Below the pieces are notes generated by a model, which was not told where the DNA came from, searched no databases, and worked only from the letters and a program-made list of their open reading frames with translations. The position numbers and the translations under genes were made by a program. Positions 1-8,350 of a stretch of 64,000 nucleotides of DNA are shown here, piece by piece. The stretch lies in assembly GCF_000472905.1 (NCBI RefSeq), contig NZ_AXAR01000002.1:62001-126000 (forward strand), written 5' to 3'. Positions within the stretch are counted from its first letter, which is position 1; each line of letters begins with the position of its first letter. The stretch comes from Alicyclobacillus pomorum DSM 14955 (lineage in GTDB: Bacteria > Bacillota > Bacilli > Alicyclobacillales > Alicyclobacillaceae).

Positions 1-395
1 TGGGACATGCCCACCATCAGCACTTTGCCAGACTCCGTCACCTTGTCGACCAGCGCCTGCGCCTGGTCCAATTGCGTGGCCATCGGCTTCTCAAGGAGCA
101 CGTGCACGCCGGCGTCGAGGGCCTTCAACGCGAGATGGACGTGCGAGGTGTTGGGCGTGCAAATGCTGACCGCGTCCAGTGACTCGCTGGCCAGCATCTC
201 CTCGGCACTGCCGTACACACAAGGCCGAGGCCGACCGGTCTCTTTGGCAAATGCCGCGGCTGCAGCAGACACCCGCTCCACTTCAGGATCCGCAAACGCC
301 ACGACCTCCACGTCCTGTCGAGCTGCGTAACTGGGCAAATGCGCCGCGAGCGCAATGGATCCAACCCCAATGATGCCTACGCGAGTTGTTTTCAT
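1..395 (-). CDS. Gfo/Idh/MocA-family NAD(P)-dependent oxidoreductase, N-terminal part (runs off window)
   Basis: Reading from the ATG at 393-395 gives an N-terminus with the Rossmann motif GVGSIA (a G-x-G-x-x-A-type dinucleotide loop) right after a short beta strand (TTRVGIIG). An acidic strand end (VAFADPE) follows, then the family motif LLEKPMA at about residue 105. This order is typical of Gfo/Idh/MocA sugar or inositol dehydrogenases, whose catalytic half would lie beyond base 1. The start is preceded by a GGGGTGG-like ribosome site in the DNA just to its right. The genes to the right are a MurR/RpiR regulator and an MFS permease on the same strand, which suggests a sugar-related context. 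The substrate cannot be told from this fragment. The family call is firm; the role is not. Confidence 0.85.
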   Translation of the reverse strand, partial: MKTTRVGIIGVGSIALAAHLPSYAARQDVEVVAFADPEVERVSAAAAAFAKETGRPRPCVYGSAEEMLASESLDAVSICTPNTSHVHLALKALDAGVHVLLEKPMATQLDQAQALVDKVTESGKVLMVGMS

Positions 396-763
396 CGATG
401 CACCACCCCATCCGTTGTTCAACGAGCGATTTGCAAATGTCCAGAGCAGTGGATCGTCACGATGATGCAAATCGCTGGAATGATTTCCATGCCTCTTTGA
501 AGTCTGTCGCCGTGATGCCTGTGATGTGGTTGAAAGGGTAGATTCAAGATGGAGTCACTATGGAGTACACATTTTTAGAGGTTTACGATTTGAACACGAA
601 TTCGTTGACTGATATTTGTAGAGCGGAGTTCATATCCATAAAAATACATTTTGCCGGATATTTTCTTTACAGAGAGCGTAACCTAGCTGTAGATATGTGT
701 CAATACTCATTCAATTCTCACTTTTTATTTGAGCCATTCGACGTCTTGGCCTCAGGTGGGTTG
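396..763. other. Intergenic stretch with a 10-bp inverted repeat upstream of the oxidoreductase
   Basis: No convincing gene. The left half holds a perfect inverted repeat, GCGATTTGCA at 426-435 and TGCAAATCGC at 466-475 (30-bp spacer), 31 bp and more upstream of the oxidoreductase start. It could be an operator, possibly for the nearby MurR/RpiR regulator (inference). The right half (540-760) is AT-rich and without plausible coding sequence. Confidence 0.4.
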
Positions 764-1963
764 CTAAAACACATCCCCTCCGCGCTTCACCATCCAGGTA
801 AAACCACCGAGGCTGACGAAACAGGTGACGAAAGCAACCGCGTACAGCACGCTTCCTCCAGCTTTATCGAATATCGTGCCACCCACCAGACTACCGATAA
901 TGGCAGCAATCCCCGTGTTCGTTGCACTGTACACCATTTGCGAGGTGACGCGATTGGACTCATTGCTCACCCGGGCAGCCAGGGATATCCCCGCCGCCAG
1001 CGCGAGGCCGAAGGAGGCGCCGTGCAGAAGTTGCAACAAAATCATGACAACGGTGGGTGGATTCAGGCAGAGAACGGCCCACCGAAAGGCGAATACGGCG
1101 GTGGATAGCCACAGCACGCGCAGCGGCCCAATCTTTTGAATCAGTCGCCCGGACAAGAAGAATAGCGGCAACTCACTCATGGCCCCCAGTGCGTAGATGA
1201 GCCCCAGCCATGACTGGGGTCTCCCTAAATCCACGTAGTACAGCGAGAAAAAGTTGCTGTTCATCCACTGCGTCACCGACATGAGGAACGACAGAACCAA
1301 GATCTGAACGAACTGGCTGTTCCGCAGCACGCTGGACAGCCGATGGACCCCGCGTACCTCGCGCCGCCCCAACCACGGTGTACTCGGATAACCTGCTAAC
1401 CCGAACAAGGCCAGCGCAGTGGCGACCAAGTAGGATGGAATGAGCCAATGAATGCCAAAATACTGATACACAAGTGCTGCCGCGTTCGCAGCCATGGCAT
1501 ACCCGAGCGATCCAAACATGCGAATCTTCCCGTACAGACGGATACCCGTGTTGTACACCGTCATACTGTCGGACAGTGGGATCAAGCTCGTCTGAAAGAT
1601 GGCCATCACCCCCGTCGCGAAGGCAAAAGCCCAAACGCTGTGAAGGTTCGGCAACAAGAGATAGGCCGCCAACGGGCCCATCAGCATGCCGACGAAAAGG
1701 CTACGCCTAGGTACATTGTACCGGTCGTTCAGCACGCCCCAAAGGGGTTGAACCAGCATTCCCACCGCAGGGATGACGGCTAACACCCTTCCAATTTGGG
1801 TGTCGTTGGGGCCGTGAGATCTCAAAAACAAGCTGTAGTACGGCGAAAAAACACCGACTGTTGTGTAGAAGAGGAAATAATACGCGGACATACGAGCGTA
1901 CCGCGCCGGACCCACCGGAGCCAACTCGGACGGTTTCAGCGATTGCACGTTTACTTTTGGCAT
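764..1963 (-). CDS. MFS transporter, YwbF/nucleoside-H+-symporter-like (PPP family)
   Basis: A 399-residue, strongly hydrophobic protein with about 12 predicted membrane segments. The loop motif LNDRYNVPRRS between segments 2 and 3 matches the MFS A-motif position (G-x-L-x-D-R), and the N-terminal YFLFYTTVGVFSPYY is typical of the MFS_1-like sugar/nucleoside permeases such as Bacillus YwbF. The ATG at 1963 is chosen because CTAAGGCAGG lies just upstream; an in-frame start 18 codons earlier would overlap the stop of the MurR/RpiR gene. The stop of that regulator (1977) is 13 bp away, so the two genes are probably co-transcribed. A sugar or sugar derivative is the likely substrate, by inference from the regulator. 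Confidence 0.8.
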   Translation of the reverse strand: MPKVNVQSLKPSELAPVGPARYARMSAYYFLFYTTVGVFSPYYSLFLRSHGPNDTQIGRVLAVIPAVGMLVQPLWGVLNDRYNVPRRSLFVGMLMGPLAAYLLLPNLHSVWAFAFATGVMAIFQTSLIPLSDSMTVYNTGIRLYGKIRMFGSLGYAMAANAAALVYQYFGIHWLIPSYLVATALALFGLAGYPSTPWLGRREVRGVHRLSSVLRNSQFVQILVLSFLMSVTQWMNSNFFSLYYVDLGRPQSWLGLIYALGAMSELPLFFLSGRLIQKIGPLRVLWLSTAVFAFRWAVLCLNPPTVVMILLQLLHGASFGLALAAGISLAARVSNESNRVTSQMVYSATNTGIAAIIGSLVGGTIFDKAGGSVLYAVAFVTCFVSLGGFTWMVKRGGDVF

Positions 1964-1976
1964 GCATGTACCTGCC

Positions 1977-2837
1977 TTAGTAGATTTTATCCACCACACT
2001 TTTCGCGGTTCGCTCAAGGGCTGAAAACGCCGATTCTTTCATCCGCAGCGCCACCACGGTGGAGAGGATGTCGAGGATATGAATCTGGGCCAATTTCGAC
2101 GCGAACGCACCGCCTTGCATGGGAGACTCTTTCGACGCGCCGAGCAATGTGGCGTCCGCGTAGGACGTAATCGGAGATCTCGCGTGGTTGGTGAGACAGA
2201 TAATGAACGCTCCGTTCTCCTTTGCAATGCGAATCGCGTCAACCAGATCCTTCGTACTCCCCGATGTAGAGATCCCTACGACGACGTCGTTTTCATTGAC
2301 CAACGCACAGTTCATCGCAATGACATGAGCATCGGACGCTGCGTCGGCATTAAACCCGAGCCGCATAAATCGATATTTCGCATCGTACGCGGTAATCCCG
2401 GAAGAACCGACGCCGAAGAAGAACAGGCGCTTACCGCGGATCAGCGCGTCGGTCGCCTTCATGAGTTCAGACTCCTGCAAGAGACTCTGCGTATCCTCCA
2501 GCGCCTTCACGTTGTACGAGGTGATTTTCTTCTTCATCGTCTCGAGCGTGTCCGATTCTTCCAGCTGTCCATGCACGTGCTCGCTCGGGCTCACCAATTC
2601 CTGCGCGAGTGACAGCTTAAACTCCTGAAACCCACGAAAGCCCAACTTTCGACAAAATCGGATGACGGTCGTCTCCCCCACTGCCGCTTTCTCGGCCAGG
2701 TCCGTGACGGAAGAATACACCGTGGTCTGCACATCCCCGAGGACCACGTCTGCCACTTTTTGTTCTGCCTTCGACAACGAATTGTAGATGCTCTTCAACA
2801 TCGCGATGGAACTGGCTCCATTTGCGGTTTTCTTCAT
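1977..2837 (-). CDS. MurR/RpiR-family transcriptional regulator (HTH + SIS domain)
   Basis: 286 residues. Residues about 10-85 form the RpiR helix-turn-helix region, with AEKAAVGETTVIRFCRKLGF as the recognition part. Residues about 130-265 are a sugar isomerase (SIS) domain with FFFGVGSSG and VVGISTSGSTKD, the phosphosugar-binding loops. This family senses phosphosugars. The ATG at 2837 is preceded by GAGGGAGAAGA, a good ribosome site; longer in-frame starts upstream have none. It heads a minus-strand unit with the MFS permease, which it may regulate together with the Gfo/Idh gene beyond. The effector is unknown. Confidence 0.9.
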   Translation of the reverse strand: MKKTANGASSIAMLKSIYNSLSKAEQKVADVVLGDVQTTVYSSVTDLAEKAAVGETTVIRFCRKLGFRGFQEFKLSLAQELVSPSEHVHGQLEESDTLETMKKKITSYNVKALEDTQSLLQESELMKATDALIRGKRLFFFGVGSSGITAYDAKYRFMRLGFNADAASDAHVIAMNCALVNENDVVVGISTSGSTKDLVDAIRIAKENGAFIICLTNHARSPITSYADATLLGASKESPMQGGAFASKLAQIHILDILSTVVALRMKESAFSALERTAKSVVDKIY

Positions 2838-3165
2838 CTGCGTCTTCTCCCTCGTCTCTTCCCGACTCCACCCAATACAGCGCCTTCCCTTACGCACTGT
2901 CCTATGTCCTTTTGGACAATGTGAGCGTACGCGAACGTCATTGATTTCGTTCTTACGCCCACTGCTTCCACGCAACGGATGGATTGTTACAAAGAATAAT
3001 ACCACTCTAATGTTCATCTGTGGTGAAATATTCCCATTATCCACGAGCGAAATATTCAGTTCTTCATCACACTTTCCAACCGCTTACCATTAGAAAATTA
3101 TCACACTGTTTAGTAGAATAAAGGTAAAACGCTTGCGTGCGGTGCCACTCAATGAAAGGTTGTGA

Positions 3166-3672
3166 ATGGACATGTCTACAACGGAGATTCTACCGTTAGA
3201 AGATTTTCGAAAACTCCCAAAGAACGAACAAAAAGATCTATTGCTGGACTGGAGAAACCGATTTAAGACCAAAGATATCCAAAACAAGTGGGGACTGGAT
3301 CCCAACGGATTCTACAAGATTTTACACGAGCTTGGCGTGCCAACCCGAACGAGAACCACCGTCCCCTGGGACCTGCCGAAACCAACGGCCACCAAGCTGT
3401 CCGACTTACCCAGCTACCGGCAAAAGATCCGTACGGCGGGATCGCCCACTTCTCAGACGTCTGCAAATCCAGATTCCGGGACTCCTACAACATCATCCGG
3501 TACTGTATCCATTGATGTGGAACAGACAGATGCGCGGAAGAACTTAAGTGTGACCATCCAAGGCGTTTTTGACGGAAAGACGTTGTCCGCAAAACTGGAA
3601 GGCATTGCTCGTCTCTTGGAGCACTCTTCGGATAAATATTCCATCGAGTTCCGATTGAAGGACAGTCTATAA
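3166..3672 (+). CDS. Hypothetical protein, 168 aa
   Basis: I do not recognise a named family. The first 60 residues are polar and helical (LPKNEQKDLLLDWRNRFKTK, then WGLDPNGFYKILHELGVP), which reads like a small helix-turn-helix. A Pro/Thr/Ser-rich linker covers about residues 65-112, and a short acidic/beta C-terminal part (VTIQGVFDGKTLSAKLEG) follows. AAAGGTTG lies just before the start; a second ATG two codons later is equally possible. It is a single-gene unit closed by a hairpin terminator. A DNA-binding role is only a guess from the N-terminal pattern. Confidence 0.7.
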   Translation: MDMSTTEILPLEDFRKLPKNEQKDLLLDWRNRFKTKDIQNKWGLDPNGFYKILHELGVPTRTRTTVPWDLPKPTATKLSDLPSYRQKIRTAGSPTSQTSANPDSGTPTTSSGTVSIDVEQTDARKNLSVTIQGVFDGKTLSAKLEGIARLLEHSSDKYSIEFRLKDSL

Positions 3673-3684
3673 TAAAACTAAGCC

Positions 3685-3710
3685 AACCGGGGGAACACCC
3701 CGGTTCCTGT
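3685..3710 (+). terminator. Rho-independent terminator after the 168-aa gene
   Basis: An 8-bp stem AACCGGGG / CCCCGGTT with a 5-nt loop, followed by CCTGTTTGT. It sits 12 bp after the stop at 3672. Confidence 0.75.
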
Positions 3711-3763
3711 TTGTCACCATCTACGTGCACCATGGAAAGTGATCCAAGAAGGAGTGCATCGAC

Positions 3764-4426
3764 GTGGCGGCATTACCCATCCTGGAGCAGCTGGAACGGG
3801 TCTTAAAGGATTGGATTCCTGAAACGGCTTCCATCGCGGTGGCAGATCATCATCAGTACGTTTATTACGCACCGGGAGAGTACGATTTACGCATTCGTCC
3901 GGGTGAACCCGTTCGCCCCGGAAGTGTGGCGGATAGGGTCTTTCGAGAGCGGACACGCGTGGCATCCGATGTGGACTCGTCCGTGTTTGGGATTCCCTAT
4001 TACGGCATGGGGTATCCGTTTCAGTCCACGTCTGGCGATCTCTCTGCACTCACCGTCATTTTGCCACCCAACCGAAGAATCCAACAACAGCCTCTTCATT
4101 TCGTCATGGGGCAGCTGGACAACATGTGGCTCCCCACCCCGGTGGAGGATATTGCGTACTTCGAAAGTTACGAGAAGAAGACCTGGCTGTACACCGAAGA
4201 TCTCGCTTTGACCACAAACCATACGCTGCAATCGCTCGAGGCTCGACTGCCGAAGGGGCGGTTTCTCCGAATTCACCGCTCCTACATCGTGAACATTTCG
4301 TTTATCCAATCGATTTATCGCGATGCACGCTCAAACTTGGTGGTCAGCTTGAAACACCCTTCAAACCCACACTTGACGGTCGGGCAATCCCATGTCAGGT
4401 ACGTACGGGAGATGTTGGGGTTTTAG
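3764..4426 (+). CDS. LytTR-domain DNA-binding regulator
   Basis: 220 residues from a GTG start with AAGGAG 10 bp upstream. The C-terminal half (about 120-215) is a LytTR DNA-binding domain: VEDIAYFESYEKKTWLYT, then LPKGRFLRIHRSYIVNISFI, the family's signature 'F.RIHRSYIVN'. The N-terminal 110 residues (with IAVADHHQYVYYAPG and RTRVASDVDSSVFGIPY) do not look like a response-regulator receiver; no phospho-Asp pattern is seen. They resemble a small sensor domain. There is no histidine kinase beside it. The gene converges with the next minus-strand gene 28 bp away. DNA-binding call firm; signal unknown. Confidence 0.88.
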   Translation: MAALPILEQLERVLKDWIPETASIAVADHHQYVYYAPGEYDLRIRPGEPVRPGSVADRVFRERTRVASDVDSSVFGIPYYGMGYPFQSTSGDLSALTVILPPNRRIQQQPLHFVMGQLDNMWLPTPVEDIAYFESYEKKTWLYTEDLALTTNHTLQSLEARLPKGRFLRIHRSYIVNISFIQSIYRDARSNLVVSLKHPSNPHLTVGQSHVRYVREMLGF

Positions 4427-4454
4427 CAGGCAGGTACGTGAACAACCACAAGTG

Positions 4455-5183
4455 TCATCGCTGGGATGCGTAATAGCGCTTGAAATCCAACCTGTAGGCC
4501 ATGTACCCCGCAATCACGGCAAGGTTGAAAATCACATCCAGGGTCGCGTTGCCTGCATCCACGCGGATGTCATCTGTGGACCACTGCTCCAGCGCCGTGA
4601 GAATCGCTGGTTTTCGACAGGCCAGTGCCGCGTTCATCGTGCTCGTGGACCAACGAAAGAATCCGCTCGCTTCTCGTAACAACGGCAGAGCCAGGTAGAA
4701 TCCTTCACCTGGTCTCGGGTGATCCTGGTTACCAAAATGAAGTTCCTGTTCCCTTCGGGATAAATAGGTCGAGTAAGAACGGGTGTGTTTGCGAATCTTC
4801 TGGAGAATGAACTGATGATTGCCGTACACGTCCGCATCCGCCTCCAACAGGCATACAGCAGCCACAAAGTCCGCGACGACCTGCATCCCCCAGAGCCGCA
4901 AGCTGGCTAAAATGGTTTCTGCCTTCATGTCTCTATCCACTGGCCTGCGCAACACTTTGTACAACATATCTCCCACTTCACTGCGCGTACTCCATTCGCT
5001 CGTGTAGCTCCTGCAATAATCGATAAGGCCAGGCCATTTGTCTGCGTAGAAGGCTTCAACCTCCGGTTTGACCCCATCGAAAAGAACAAACTTCCCGACG
5101 TCATCCATCGTGAAGAGTTGCGCACCGTACGCTTGAAACTCCTCCGGCGAAGTGAATGTGTTAAATGTGGCCAATTTTGGCAC
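4455..5183 (-). CDS. Hypothetical protein, 242 aa
   Basis: Not recognised. The protein is soluble, helical and rich in aromatic residues, with no clear signal peptide or metal motif. Notable stretches are DKWPGLIDYCRSYTSEW near residue 50 and LLREASGFFRWSTSTMNAALACR near residue 170. The chosen start is GTG at 5183, with AAGGGA just upstream, a modest ribosome site. It stands alone between the convergent LytTR gene and a long non-coding gap. Confidence 0.6.
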   Translation of the reverse strand: MPKLATFNTFTSPEEFQAYGAQLFTMDDVGKFVLFDGVKPEVEAFYADKWPGLIDYCRSYTSEWSTRSEVGDMLYKVLRRPVDRDMKAETILASLRLWGMQVVADFVAAVCLLEADADVYGNHQFILQKIRKHTRSYSTYLSRREQELHFGNQDHPRPGEGFYLALPLLREASGFFRWSTSTMNAALACRKPAILTALEQWSTDDIRVDAGNATLDVIFNLAVIAGYMAYRLDFKRYYASQR

Positions 5184-5546
5184 CGTCCCTTACCAAATCG
5201 CTCAACCCCATTACAGATATGTCGCTGCCTGGCGTATATGAATAGGTTTCGCGACTGAGCCTGGCATTGCGTGGGTCAAACTGTATGTTCTTCCATTCTA
5301 AGCGTTGGTGAAGCATGTTTCAGCTCTCTTTTTAGAGACGTCTTCAACAAGAGGTTTGAAACAGAAATTCACGGGGGCAGTCAGCTGTTTTTCGTGTACG
5401 GGGAGACATTCGCAATCATGAGGAGATGGCGCAGGCCGCTCGTTCCAATCATGAGGCTGTCCCCAACACCATCGTAAGATGGGTGATGTGGACAGCCGCC
5501 TGTAATCAGTCGTGTAGCGCCTGCGCTATGAATCTGGGCGTAGTGG
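5184..5546. other. Non-coding gap
   Basis: No gene with a plausible start and codon pattern is seen on either strand. The 11-mer CAATCATGAGG occurs twice (about 5413 and 5446), of unknown meaning. Confidence 0.4.
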
Positions 5547-5744
5547 TTAGTCCGCGTAGTAGTTCGTGCCGGCCGAGAACTCGATGAAGACGCATGCCTC
5601 GTGACCAACCGCCCATGCATCGTGGCCAGGCGGCAGCATCATGATGTCTCCAGGACCAAACTCCTCCTCAGAGCCATCGTCCATGACGGCCTTTAGACGC
5701 CCTGACTGCACGTAGGCAACATGAGGGAGCATGCAACTCTTCAA
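5547..5744 (-). pseudogene. Cupin-domain protein, N-terminally truncated
   Basis: The 65-residue reading frame carries the C-terminal half of a cupin barrel: MLPHVAYVQSGRLKAVMDDG, then FGPGDIMMLPPGHDAWAVG and a final FIEFSAGTNYY. Cupins of this type are usually over 100 residues, and the first strands, with the HxH metal motif, are missing. A TGA lies two codons upstream of the first possible start (TTG at 5744), so no longer version exists in frame. It may be a decayed gene or, less likely, a short functional cupin. It sits 18 bp downstream of the DinB-like gene on the same strand. Confidence 0.65.
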
Positions 5745-5762
5745 TGTTCATTCTTCATCTCA

Positions 5763-6251
5763 CTACTCGCACGTTATTAGAAGATCGGTATCTGGGGGCA
5801 GGTATCCCATGTGACGAGTCATTGAGACGATTTGACCCTTGTGGTGAAATTCGTGTGTGATGGTGTGCATGAGCAATTGAAGAGGGGAGGCTGTGAGCGT
5901 TTCCTTCTCTCGCCACGGAATTGTTCGATGGAGCGGTTGCAGCATACCATCACCCCACTGCTCGTAGAGGTCATCTACCAAAGCGTCCACGGCCTCAAAC
6001 TTTCTACGAATACCCGGTATGTCGAGGCGTGCTAGTTCTTCCTCGGGCGTGAATGGGCTGTCCGATTTACCCAACACAAAAGCACCTAACCAAGCATTGT
6101 AGCAGTCCGCGATATGAACGAACGTCTTTCGTACACTCCCCCAACCGAATCCACTCAATTCGCAAGTGAAATCCTTGGGATCCAGTTCATTGCAGAAATC
6201 AAAGAGCACGCCGCGTGTCTGACGAACCCAATCGTATACGATACGATCCAC
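5763..6251 (-). CDS. DinB/YfiT-like four-helix protein
   Basis: 162 residues from a GTG at 6251, chosen because AGGGGGAG lies 8 bp upstream; an earlier in-frame start has no such site. The order of features fits the DinB superfamily: VYDWVRQTRGVLFDF (helix 1), FGWGSVRKTFVHIADCYNAWL (first metal-binding His), and MHTITHEFHHKGQIVSMTRHMGY with the HEFHH.GQ motif. These three His positions usually bind a divalent metal. Family members act as thiol-dependent S-transferases or have unknown roles. The cupin remnant follows closely. Confidence 0.85.
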   Translation of the reverse strand: MDRIVYDWVRQTRGVLFDFCNELDPKDFTCELSGFGWGSVRKTFVHIADCYNAWLGAFVLGKSDSPFTPEEELARLDIPGIRRKFEAVDALVDDLYEQWGDGMLQPLHRTIPWREKETLTASPLQLLMHTITHEFHHKGQIVSMTRHMGYLPPDTDLLITCE

Positions 6252-6376
6252 GATAAGTTCTCCCCCTGTCCAATCACGGCTTGTATGGTCAGCGATTTGC
6301 GAAATAACGACAAACAACTGGTTCAGGACAATATGGAGCCATTCTCGCCCGAGGGAAACACACCGAGCGTCTAAAT

Positions 6377-7159
6377 CTAGAGTAGCTCACCTTTGACAAC
6401 CGTCACCGCTTGCCCAGCCAATAATACGCGGTCATCTTGAATCTGCACTCTCAAAATACCTTCTCGTGCCGATAATTGCTTAGCTAGGAAATGGTTTGTA
6501 CCTAACTTCGACTGCCAGTACGGTGCTAGCGCGCAGTGGGCTGAACCCGTAACCGGATCCTCATTCACCCCGACCGCCGGAAAAAAGCAACGCGAAACAA
6601 AATCAAACGGTGTTTCCTCCGCTCGACTCGTTACCAGAATGCCTCTCGCATTTATGGTCGAAAGTTTTGAAAAGTTCGGCTGAAGTTCTCGAAGTTGACG
6701 CTCTGATTCCACTTCTACCAGCAAATCCATGCGATTCGATCCAGCATACACCAGCTTCACTCCAAGAGCATCTTCTAACTGCTCGGGCACTTCACAAGCC
6801 TCCACTTGTTCAAGTGGGAAGTTTAGTTCAATCCATCCTCCATCCAGCTTCGCAGTTAACCATCCGCTTTTCGTAAAGAATCGGAGTTCTTTTTCTTCCG
6901 GTTCTATCCCTGTCTCCCACAGGTAATGGGCACTGGCGAGGGTTGCATGTCCGCACAGCTCCACCTCTGCAACCGGAGTAAACCACCGCAACTCGTACCC
7001 ATCCTCTAACGGATACAGAAATGCTGTCTCCGATAAGTTCATCTCCTTAGCGACATTCTGCATCCACTGATCATCTTTACGCTCCTTCAACAGGCACACG
7101 GCAGCCGGATTTCCTTTAAACGGTTCACTGGTGAAGGCATCAATGATGTATAGGTTCAT
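6377..7159 (-). CDS. PhzF-family isomerase
   Basis: 260 residues, the usual length. The N-terminus IDAFTSEPFKGNPAAVC is the PhzF signature, followed by EMNLSETAFLYP with the catalytic Glu (SET.F). Then come RWFTPVAEVELCGHATLASAH, and in the second half GVNEDPVTGSAHCALAPYW, the DPVTGSAH motif. These mark the diaminopimelate-epimerase-like fold of PhzF, trans-2,3-dihydro-3-hydroxyanthranilate isomerase relatives. AGGGGGATAGC precedes the ATG. No other phenazine gene is near, so phenazine synthesis is unlikely; the substrate is unknown. Confidence 0.9.
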   Translation of the reverse strand: MNLYIIDAFTSEPFKGNPAAVCLLKERKDDQWMQNVAKEMNLSETAFLYPLEDGYELRWFTPVAEVELCGHATLASAHYLWETGIEPEEKELRFFTKSGWLTAKLDGGWIELNFPLEQVEACEVPEQLEDALGVKLVYAGSNRMDLLVEVESERQLRELQPNFSKLSTINARGILVTSRAEETPFDFVSRCFFPAVGVNEDPVTGSAHCALAPYWQSKLGTNHFLAKQLSAREGILRVQIQDDRVLLAGQAVTVVKGELL

Positions 7160-7282
7160 ATGTATGCTATCCCCCTACAGCTTTATTTGAATTGGAAAAG
7201 TCAGTTATACAATATTTTGAAAAATACGTTCGTAAAAGTTTCTAATCCGACAACGTAGTTCTATGGTAAATGGTCTATCGTT

Positions 7283-7788
7283 CTAATGTGAAAGCAGCCC
7301 ATTGGGACGGAACCTAGCCATCATCACTTCATCGACATACTGTCCTACTGATTTGATGCTTCCGGCCTTTCTTCCTTCGACGACAAAGCCAAACCGCTCG
7401 TACAATGCTTGAGCACGAGGATTCGTCGTAAGCACACCGAGTTCTACGCGTTCAAGCATGAGCCAGTTATCGGCTAAATCCAGTATTTTCGTCACAAGTG
7501 CGGTTCCAATCCCTTTGCCATGGTGTTCGGCATCCCGGCGATATAAAACATTCCAACGTGGGACTTTCGTCCAGACATCTGTACAAGTCCAGCGTGTCCA
7601 ACCACGACGCCATCCAACTCAGCAACGAATTCGTGATGGTTTGGCCCCAGTTTTCGATATCTTTCTTCTAACTGTTCAATGCGGTCTCTGGGAAGAGAGA
7701 GAATATACGGCATCACATGATTCTGAGATTGAATTCGATGAATGGCAGGAACGTCACTCAGCTGAACGGGTCGAATCACAAGATTCAT
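7283..7788 (-). pseudogene. GNAT acetyltransferase disrupted by a frameshift
   Basis: From ATG 7788 (GGAGGTC upstream) the frame reads VIRPVQLSDVPAIHRIQ and later FVAELDGVVVGHAGLVQM and HVGMFYIA, a normal GNAT N-terminal half. Around 7510-7530 the frame changes: HHGKGIGTALVTKILDLAD, the acetyl-CoA-binding Q/RxxGxG/A loop and helix, continues in another frame to 7283 and ends with the typical ALYERFGFVVEGRK. A single-base deletion explains this. The protein would be about 168 aa if repaired. It is either a young pseudogene or a sequencing error. Confidence 0.75.
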
Positions 7789-7972
7789 CCATTGACCTCC
7801 ATCAGACAATTTTAAAATCAGCAAAGATTTATCACTCATTTCCAAATTTACATCTAAACTAAAAGTATTTGAACATAGTGTGAGGTCATCACCCAAATGT
7901 TGTTGTATCGAAGCTGATCCTACCCGGCATCTTTGCTTCAGTTCCTTTGCATACAATGGGTATGCATTTGTG

Positions 7973-8077
7973 ATGGATCAAAAGCAGGCTGAAGATTTTG
8001 TGGTCGATGTGGTGAATCATAAGTACACGTTTGAACAGGTTGTTCGCATTATTAAATCGCATAGCCACCAGCAGTAG
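7973..8077 (+). CDS. Possible small ORF, 34 aa
   Basis: A short ATG-started frame (MDQKQAEDFVVDVVNHKYTF) with balanced composition but no clear ribosome site. It resembles the charged helices of small phage or spore proteins, but no family is recognised. It could be a remnant. Confidence 0.25.
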   Translation: MDQKQAEDFVVDVVNHKYTFEQVVRIIKSHSHQQ

Positions 8078-8350
8078 CGAAGGACCTGACGCCTTAGAAA
8101 CGCCAGGTCTTATCGTCCGGAAACCTTCGTTATGGTAACAACCACACACGCATCGCTTGAACGCGCCACGTAAACTGGATCGGGAAAAGCACGGATTAGG
8201 CGTGATCTCAAAGCAAATGGCGAATAAGGTCCCCTCCACTACCTATATTCGTCATCACTGCTATGGCGACGGCACCACGCCTCTTCCTGTGCTTCCTTCT
8301 ATCGAACCTTATAATACGTGCATCGCTTCCATTTCCGGTGTGTTCAAGGT
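8078..8350. other. Gap without recognisable gene
   Basis: Nothing supported on either strand. It separates the small ORF from the 3' end of the large phosphotransferase gene, and no strong hairpin terminator was found. Confidence 0.3.

Noticed and set aside
560-1108. Long plus-strand open frame over the MFS gene
   Set aside because: It is antisense to a well-supported transporter, has no ribosome site, and its second half has the odd composition of a shadow frame.
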